A stretch of 18,749 bases of DNA, taken from the NCBI GenBank assembly GCA_008501785.1, contig QQUD01000891.1:1-18749 (forward strand), written 5' to 3'. The DNA comes from Chloroflexota bacterium (GTDB taxonomy: Bacteria; Chloroflexota; Anaerolineae; Promineifilales; Promineifilaceae). This document shows, piece after piece, positions 13,650-18,749 of this stretch; position 1 is the first letter of the stretch, and every line of letters starts with the position of its first letter. Made by a program: the position numbers and the translations under genes. The notes below the pieces were generated by a model that saw only the letters and a program-made list of their open reading frames with translations, did not search any database and was not told the DNA's origin.

Positions 13650-14612
13650 CTTTGAAGCATGAAACTCATCTGACCAAATCCACAATTCGCGAATGGTTTC
13701 CATGACCACCTCAGGTTTGCTGAACCAAAGATAATGATTCGTTCCCTCCACTACTTTTACTTTTGATGCAGGCAAATCCTCTTGAAGATGAACAGATTGC
13801 TCCATAGCATGTTTATCTAGGTCGCCAGCGACTATCATGACTGGCACATCGATCTTGTCTAAATTTTCAACCAAAGCTGCTAATGATGCCGGTATAATCC
13901 GTGTTTCTGCTGCTGTTGTTTTTACATGGCTGGGCCGTAGTCCCATCTCTAATGTTGCGTCATAATAACCTGCTGGCACCGTGTCGAGCGGGGAAAAGTA
14001 ATCTTTATTTTGCTTTAGCATGGCAGGTGCTACCCAGTGACGACCGATTGGTACATAAATCGTATGAACGATCAAATCCCCTATCATTGGCGTTCTGGCA
14101 ATGACATTGAAGATGTCGGTGTTTCTTTCGCGTGGATACGGTGCTGTGCCCAGTAATAGCATTCCCGATAGATCATTTGGGTAGGCTTGCGCATATGCTA
14201 ATGCAATCACGCCGCCCCAAGATTGTCCTAAAATGAGTGGCTTTTCATATCCAAGTTCTTTAATGGCACTGTGAATCAGCCGTGCTTGAACCTCTGGAGT
14301 TGCTTCTTCGGCTGGTTTTTCGCTGTATCCTAATCCTGGCCGGTCAAAAATGATGACTTTGTATTCGTCAAGAACTAGTGGGTAAAGTGGTGAATGTGAA
14401 AAATCTTGTATTTTTCCACTACCCCCTGGGATGATGACAACTGGCGGTCCTGAGCCTGCTTCTAGATAATGGAGGCGCACGTTTTCGGCCGTTACAAATT
14501 TTGCTGGAGGATATTTGGCCTCCGCATTTTGCACAATTGCATCCGTGTAAATTTTGCCACCGACAAGAATGATTATTAGAATAGCAAATAATAAGACAAG
14601 AAATTTTTTCAT
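13647..14612 (-). CDS. Membrane-anchored alpha/beta hydrolase
   Basis: A 321-aa alpha/beta hydrolase. ATG 14612 is chosen because GGGGGG lies just upstream and a signal/anchor segment follows at once (MKKFLVLLFAILIIILVGG); the longer frame to 14669 lies inside the previous gene. The likely triad is S131 in GQSWGG, an Asp in VAGDLDKH (264 or 266) and H293 in TNHYLW, with IPGGSG at 61-66 as oxyanion turn. It matches the proline-iminopeptidase/haloalkane-dehalogenase-like broad group; the substrate is unknown. The enzyme is expected on the outer face of the membrane. It begins 10 nt after the ATL gene stop, so the two are coupled. The palindrome GAAAACGGCCGTTTTC follows just after its stop. Confidence 0.88.
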   Translation of the reverse strand: MKKFLVLLFAILIIILVGGKIYTDAIVQNAEAKYPPAKFVTAENVRLHYLEAGSGPPVVIIPGGSGKIQDFSHSPLYPLVLDEYKVIIFDRPGLGYSEKPAEEATPEVQARLIHSAIKELGYEKPLILGQSWGGVIALAYAQAYPNDLSGMLLLGTAPYPRERNTDIFNVIARTPMIGDLIVHTIYVPIGRHWVAPAMLKQNKDYFSPLDTVPAGYYDATLEMGLRPSHVKTTAAETRIIPASLAALVENLDKIDVPVMIVAGDLDKHAMEQSVHLQEDLPASKVKVVEGTNHYLWFSKPEVVMETIRELWIWSDEFHASK

Positions 14613-14622
14613 GATTTCCCCC

Positions 14623-15006
14623 CTAAAACAACCTCGCCTGCCTCGGTTGCTGCTCCTGCCCCGGGCCACGCCACTGATAAACCTTCAAGTCAATCTTATC
14701 CTTCACAAACAGGATTCCCTCTTCCTCCAGCAGTTGTTGCTGTTGCTTTGCACCCGGCCTATCGCTGATCTTCCCTTGCGAATTGATGACACGCTGCCAC
14801 GGCACATCAGTTGGACAGGCTGCCATCGCATTGCCCACCCAGCGTGGGCCGAATGCTTTGTAATCTTCAGACGCAATGCCCACAGGCGCGGCTAGCATTT
14901 GGGCGATCTGTCCGTAGGTGGCAACGTAGCTGTACGGAATTTGGCGGACCAGATGCCAAACTTGTTCGTAATATGCCTGCTCGTTTGGTGGGTATGTGTA
15001 ATCCAT
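14623..15006 (-). CDS. Alkyltransferase-like protein (MGMT family, ATL)
   Basis: A 127-aa protein of the O6-methylguanine-DNA methyltransferase DNA-binding domain family: YVATYGQIAQML (helix-turn-helix region), RWVGNAMAACP at 55-65, and PWQRVINSQG at 69-78. Active MGMT has PCHRV; here Trp70 replaces the acceptor Cys, the hallmark of ATL proteins, which bind O6-alkylguanine without repairing it and hand it to nucleotide excision repair. The usual His next to it is Gln here, a further deviation. Length fits ATL. ATG 15006 lacks a strong ribosome-binding site. The C-terminal tail is Q/R-rich. Confidence 0.9.
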   Translation of the reverse strand: MDYTYPPNEQAYYEQVWHLVRQIPYSYVATYGQIAQMLAAPVGIASEDYKAFGPRWVGNAMAACPTDVPWQRVINSQGKISDRPGAKQQQQLLEEEGILFVKDKIDLKVYQWRGPGQEQQPRQARLF

Positions 15007-15082
15007 TTGTGATATTCCGTTACAACTGGTGGGAAACGGCCGTTTCCCCTCCCATATTACTCAAAAAATCCCGCTGTAAGTT

Positions 15083-16264
15083 TCAGTCCGCGAGATTTCT
15101 AACCGCAGCCGCCAAGTTATCCAAAGCACGTTCAATTGTTTTTCGTGGACACCCAATCGTCATTCGCGCAAACCCAGCCCCTTCTCTGCCAAACCAATAC
15201 CCTGGAGCCACAGCAATATTGGCTTCCTGTGCCAGAAACGATTCCAGGGCTTTCGCATCTAAAGCCAGCCCTCTAAAATCGAGCCATGCCAAAAACGTCC
15301 CTTCAGGTTCAATTAACGAGACGTTGATATCGTTATTCTGCAAATATTCCTGAATCGTGTCGACATTTCCTTGAATATAATTCAGCAGCGCATCTAACCA
15401 TTCTGAACCATTTTGATAAGCAGCTTCTATTGCTGCGGTGGCAAATACATTTACCTTGTTAATCTGGTATCGATGCGCAAATTCGTGGAACTGGTTGCGA
15501 ACCGTTTCGTTTGGAATAATCGCCATGGCATCTACCATGCCCGAAATATTGAATGTTTTTGCCGGAGAAATACACGCGGCCCCATTTTGGGCAGCCGTTT
15601 CAGAAACAGTCAGGAATGGAACATATTGATTAGGGGAAAAAGCAAAATCCCCATGAATCTCATCTGCAATCACAAAAACATTATTGCGTGTACATATTTC
15701 TGCTACCCGTGCCAACTCTGACTTTGTCCATACCCTACCCACAGGGTTATGAGGATTACACAATATCAATATCTTTGTATTCGGATCGGATGCTTTGCTT
15801 TCCAGATCATCAAAATCAATCTTGTATTGCCCGTCCTCTAGTTTGAGAGGGTTCTTGATGAGTTTTCTGTTGCCGCTTCGTATTACCATTTTGAATTCGA
15901 AGAAAACAGGTGGCTGCAGAATAATGCCATCCCCTTCATGTGATTGCTGATTGATCAAGATAGAAATTGCGTTCAAGATGGATGGGCAAGGTTCTATATG
16001 CTGCTGATTAATGATCCACCCGTGCCTGCTTTGATACCACGACTCAAGTGCGTGGAAATAGCTTTCTGGTTTAGACTCGTAGCCATAAATCCCATGGGCG
16101 ACCCGTTTTTTCAACTGCTCAACCACAGCAGGCGGCGCTTTCAAATCCATATCAGCGACGGACATCGGAATTGCGTTTTCGTTTCCGAAATGCGCTGCAA
16201 GGAATGATCTGCTCCATTTCATCGTAGGATATTCGTTGCGATCAATAGATTCATTAAAATTCAT
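15083..16264 (-). CDS. MalY/PatB family PLP-dependent C-S lyase
   Basis: A 393-aa fold-type I PLP enzyme of the MalY/PatB cystathionine beta-lyase-like family. Motifs: SVADMDLKAPP near 35-45, the CNPHNPVGR loop at 169-177, IADEIHGDFAF with D201, the PLP-binding lysine K236 in SPAKTFNISGM, and the carboxylate-binding Arg in the C-terminal FARMTIGCP. These enzymes cleave C-S bonds of cystathionine or cysteine conjugates to give pyruvate and ammonia; some double as regulators. Full family length, no defects. ATG 16264 has only a weak GAGATG ribosome-binding site. It appears to be monocistronic, followed after the stop by the palindrome at 15034-15045. Confidence 0.92.
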   Translation of the reverse strand: MNFNESIDRNEYPTMKWSRSFLAAHFGNENAIPMSVADMDLKAPPAVVEQLKKRVAHGIYGYESKPESYFHALESWYQSRHGWIINQQHIEPCPSILNAISILINQQSHEGDGIILQPPVFFEFKMVIRSGNRKLIKNPLKLEDGQYKIDFDDLESKASDPNTKILILCNPHNPVGRVWTKSELARVAEICTRNNVFVIADEIHGDFAFSPNQYVPFLTVSETAAQNGAACISPAKTFNISGMVDAMAIIPNETVRNQFHEFAHRYQINKVNVFATAAIEAAYQNGSEWLDALLNYIQGNVDTIQEYLQNNDINVSLIEPEGTFLAWLDFRGLALDAKALESFLAQEANIAVAPGYWFGREGAGFARMTIGCPRKTIERALDNLAAAVRNLAD

Positions 16265-16416
16265 AACATCTCATTTCCACTGGTTTGGATTTTTAGGGTA
16301 AATATGAGGATGGGGGAGTCATGTGTTCGTCATTTTCCTGTCTCGAAATAAGATTAACACGAATGAGATGAATGGACGAATGGTTGAGATTTGGGGGGGC
16401 AGTTTTCTTATATACC

Positions 16417-16482
16417 GTAGCCGCGATTTCCGAATCGCGTTCCGGTCTGTCCCGCAGAGCGCGATTTGGAAATCGCGGTTAC
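16417..16482. repeat. REP-like double-palindrome element
   Basis: Two 23-nt arms (16417-16439, 16460-16482) pair with two mismatches across a 20-nt loop. The right arm contains CGCGATTTGGAAATCGCG, itself a perfect hairpin. Outer ends read GTAG and TTAC. Layout and ends match the element at 3365-3416, though the core differs. It lies between the C-S lyase and a GNAT gene, both on the minus strand. Confidence 0.75.
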
Positions 16483-16545
16483 AAGTCCGACTTCTGAAAA
16501 ACCCTAGATTGGGGGGGGAACGGCCGTTTCCCCCCTCAAAACCTG

Positions 16546-17007
16546 CTAAAGATCACAACTATAAATCATTAGCTTTTCATCGCCGTCCGAGACCCTCTGG
16601 ATCGGCTTCCATCCCAGACGCTCCAGAATGCCTCGCGCCGCAACTGTTGTGGCATAAATCCTTTGGTAGCCTTGCTCCCGAGCGACATGCATACCGGCTC
16701 TGACTAACTCGCTCCCAATACCTTGGCCACGGTGCTGCTCTATCACAAACAATCCCCCAAGACCTGGGTGGTATTCCGGCAAGGCATTCATAGCCCGGTC
16801 ACGCAGCGTAATCGTACCCGCCAACTCACCATCAGCGAAGGCCACCAGGCGCACGGGGATGCCGTTGCGGTTTGCTTCCAAGAAAAAATCCTGAGCGATG
16901 TCCGCCTCAGTACGCCCGGCAAAGTAATCTGGCCATTGGGTACGAAACCAGCGGACCAGGGTAGGTACAGACTCGGGACAATCTGCGAGAAGGGAGATTT
17001 TGATCAT
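16546..17007 (-). CDS. GNAT family N-acetyltransferase
   Basis: A 153-aa single-domain GNAT. The acetyl-CoA loop is seen in VIEQHRGQGIGSELV (Q91-H-R-G-Q-G), preceded by the beta4 strand LGGLFV, and followed by YATTVAARGILERLGW, which ends the fold. The substrate is unknown. Start at ATG 17007 (MIKISLL) with AAAGG upstream; the longer frame to 17184 overlaps the C-terminus of the phosphotransferase gene and is not supported. It follows that gene after 73 nt, on the same strand. Confidence 0.88.
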   Translation of the reverse strand: MIKISLLADCPESVPTLVRWFRTQWPDYFAGRTEADIAQDFFLEANRNGIPVRLVAFADGELAGTITLRDRAMNALPEYHPGLGGLFVIEQHRGQGIGSELVRAGMHVAREQGYQRIYATTVAARGILERLGWKPIQRVSDGDEKLMIYSCDL

Positions 17008-17080
17008 GTGCTGCCTTTGTTTTTGCGAGTTGAGAGACCCATCAGTATGCTGAACTGCATTGGGACGGGCATGGAGCGGA

Positions 17081-18058
17081 TCAAACTTGAGATGATTCAA
17101 TAACATCCAAGATGGATAATCCATTTCGTTTGGCTTTTTCATATCGATCCGCATTTCCAATCTGAACACGCCAAATATAGGCATACATAAAGCTTCCCAG
17201 AAGTTTATATGCGTTTCTCCTAAAAGCAGAAGCAGACGATTTGTCTAATCTAAAACAATAGTTACTCAAAAAATCATCATTTTGCATCACGAGAGAATCG
17301 GACTCCAATTCTTTATCACCAAAAATTGCTTTATCTACATCAATCAGGGCCACGACATCCCATCTGCTATCATTTTTGCTTACCAAAACATTGCCTTCCC
17401 ATAAATCAGCGTGGATCATACGCGCTTGTGTTATTTGATCAAATAGTGTTGCATCAGCAAAAACATTGAGAAATCGATTGAGCACACTATCGTTAAAAAT
17501 GCCATAATTTGATGTTCTATCAGCAAGTTCCCTTGTAAAACGATGTAAGAAACCACTCCAATTATCATACATTTCTAACTCACCGTTTGGTCGTTTCCAT
17601 CCAAATTTTTCTTCTTTTATATCGTGAAGCAATGAGATGATTTCACCCAACCTACGATAAAGGCCGGATTTCACATCATTTGGCACTGAGATGTCGTTCA
17701 TAGGAATACTTCTTATGTACTTAAAAATGATATATTCCCGATCAATAACATCAAATGAGTTGCTGTGATGAATGACCTCTGACGTAGGTATATTTTTTTC
17801 TTTTAACATGGCATAGAAAAGCGATTCTGCAGCCATCATACTCTTTTCAAAATCAAATAATAAGTGCCGATTGATGGGTGCAACCCTGAGGACAATACCG
17901 TTGTTTTCAGCGTTCGTCTTTACCAAATAAGTTGTATTGAAAAGCCCCCCTTTCATCAAACTGCAATCTATGATCTTTGTATCACTTCCATATAAATCAG
18001 AGATAACTTTATCGATTTCGGCGCTATTGAGTTCTTTGAAAATTCTAGATTTAGTCAT
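17081..18058 (-). CDS. APH-family phosphotransferase
   Basis: A 325-aa aminoglycoside-phosphotransferase-fold kinase. Catalytic and metal residues are present: MIHADLWEGNVLV with D218 and N223, and VVALIDVDKAIFGDKE with D240. An Arg (R58 in VLRVAP) sits at the usual ATP-lysine place, as in many family members. Members phosphorylate antibiotics, choline, homoserine or sugars; nothing here fixes the substrate, so resistance should not be assumed. ATG 18058 has GGAAAGAAA upstream. The codon use looks more AT-rich than the flanking GNAT genes. Confidence 0.88.
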   Translation of the reverse strand: MTKSRIFKELNSAEIDKVISDLYGSDTKIIDCSLMKGGLFNTTYLVKTNAENNGIVLRVAPINRHLLFDFEKSMMAAESLFYAMLKEKNIPTSEVIHHSNSFDVIDREYIIFKYIRSIPMNDISVPNDVKSGLYRRLGEIISLLHDIKEEKFGWKRPNGELEMYDNWSGFLHRFTRELADRTSNYGIFNDSVLNRFLNVFADATLFDQITQARMIHADLWEGNVLVSKNDSRWDVVALIDVDKAIFGDKELESDSLVMQNDDFLSNYCFRLDKSSASAFRRNAYKLLGSFMYAYIWRVQIGNADRYEKAKRNGLSILDVIESSQV

Positions 18059-18120
18059 TTTCTTCCTTTCCTATTCGTTGATTCCCAACATTCGTTGCCT
18101 TCTCCTTCATGCTCTACTTT

Positions 18121-18594
18121 CTAGAAATGTTTTATATATCCGTCTTGCATGTGCCAGGGTTTGAAGCCACAGGCTTGGTAAAGTCCTTTAGCGGCTTCTC
18201 TCTTACCAAAATGAGCAACCGAAGCGAATTCCATGCCAGCATCAGCCATTTGCTGCATCCCATACAAAACGATTGCCCGCCCCAAACCACGGCGTCTATG
18301 ATCCTTGTGCGTGCCCACCGGTTCAAACAGTCCCATGCGGTTCAAATGATCGTGCCAGATGATGGTGAAGGCTGCGAAGGTACCATCTGGAGCTTGGATG
18401 ACCAACTCCCGTTCAGGCGCATAACCCGGAGACTCCATCGCTTTTCGGTACAATTCAGAGGTCCAGATCGGCCCAAATGCGCTGTTATGCACCTCAGCCA
18501 AGGCCGCAGCATCTTCAATACCGTTAGCCGCCCGGAATAAGTAACCCTCTGGAAGCGCAGGCACATCAATAGAATTTATTTCAGAGTGGTTCAA
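18121..18594 (-). CDS. GNAT acetyltransferase, C-terminal domain of a broken tandem-GNAT gene
   Basis: A 157-aa frame encoding a complete GNAT domain: motif A at FEPVGTHKDHRRRGLGRAI and a final KGLYQACGFKPW. It begins at TTG 18594 without a visible ribosome-binding site. The same frame continues upstream through ten sense codons to TAG at 18622-18624 and then opens again to the window edge. It therefore looks like the second half of a two-domain (mycothiol-synthase-like) acetyltransferase rather than a free gene. Independent translation is doubtful. Confidence 0.75.
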   Translation of the reverse strand: MNHSEINSIDVPALPEGYLFRAANGIEDAAALAEVHNSAFGPIWTSELYRKAMESPGYAPERELVIQAPDGTFAAFTIIWHDHLNRMGLFEPVGTHKDHRRRGLGRAIVLYGMQQMADAGMEFASVAHFGKREAAKGLYQACGFKPWHMQDGYIKHF

Positions 18595-18621
18595 GACATA
18601 GGGTAATTCATTGTCCGGTTT

Positions 18622-18749
18622 CTAACCCAATGCCGTGAGAAGTTCAATGCGAGCTGTGTCACCCCGAAATGCCTTCGCGTAGATGCAGTCACCAGCAATC
18701 TCATACCGGCGCATGAGTTCTACCGTGCGTTCATCGGCGTATTCCAAAA
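18622..18749 (-). pseudogene. N-terminal part of the tandem-GNAT gene, ended by in-frame TAG
   Basis: From the window edge the minus strand reads 41 codons in the same frame as the downstream GNAT, with DTARIELLTALG typical of the end of a GNAT domain where GY or GF normally follows. Here the Gly codon is followed by TAG, then KPDNELPYVLNHSEI joins smoothly into the second domain. A single T-to-G change of a Tyr codon would explain it. The start is outside the window. Confidence 0.7.

Noticed and set aside
17008..17184. 59-residue N-terminal extension of the GNAT at 16546
   Set aside because: It overlaps the conserved phosphotransferase C-terminus, and the GNAT fold begins at ATG 17007.
17081..18058. 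Antibiotic-resistance kinase
   Set aside because: The APH fold is shared by many metabolic kinases, and no substrate-specific motif is visible.

Overview
The window looks like a piece of a bacterial chromosome, most plausibly from a Chloroflexota-type (Anaerolineae-like) organism. This is inference from gene style only: a very large transmembrane Ser/Thr kinase with TPRs, an orphan winged-helix ATPase regulator, many stand-alone oxidoreductases and acetyltransferases, and an iterated ACGGCCGT palindrome. No rRNA, tRNA, CRISPR array, transposase or integrase was seen. Almost every intact gene is on the minus strand. The plus strand carries only the 3' end of a class I fumarate hydratase gene and two truncated copies of that same 3' end.

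Region 1 (1-1327): the window opens in the last 56 codons of a fumarate hydratase gene with its terminator. A toxin-first PIN-toxin/Phd-antitoxin pair follows on the minus strand, with a strong promoter overlapped by a perfect palindrome. A second, truncated fumarase 3' end comes next. A third copy, again with its terminator, lies at about 10661-10856, so direct repeats of one gene end bracket the TA module and the 9.4-kb block after it.

Region 2 (1328-3617): a tightly coupled minus-strand operon encodes a one-TM protein of 125 aa, a GPP34/GOLPH3-like protein, a GRDP/TIGR04222-like protein with a C-terminal membrane segment, and a small membrane protein. The roles are unknown. The join of a GPP34-like lipid-binding fold to three membrane-associated or uncharacterised proteins is the best candidate here for an undescribed system.

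Region 3 (3560-10476): three minus-strand genes encode an AAA/STAND-like ATPase with a C-terminal OmpR-type winged helix and degenerate Walker motifs, an inositol-monophosphatase-family enzyme, and a 1462-aa protein. The last combines a Hanks kinase, a second APH-like kinase fold with a large insertion, one TM segment, an extracytoplasmic domain and a TPR array that contains a recent 231-bp duplication. It ends in a strong terminator.

Region 4 (10920-15006): an SDR and a phytoene-desaturase/CrtISO-like flavoprotein, both starting with TTG, overlap by 4 nt. Upstream of them is a second coupled pair, an alkyltransferase-like (ATL) DNA-repair protein and a membrane-anchored alpha/beta hydrolase.

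Region 5 (15083-18749): a MalY/PatB-type C-S lyase, a GNAT acetyltransferase, an APH-family phosphotransferase, and a tandem-GNAT gene broken by one in-frame TAG codon at its domain junction. Intergenic spaces hold two REP-like elements of shared architecture and extended versions of the ACGGCCGT palindrome, which occurs ten times in the window.
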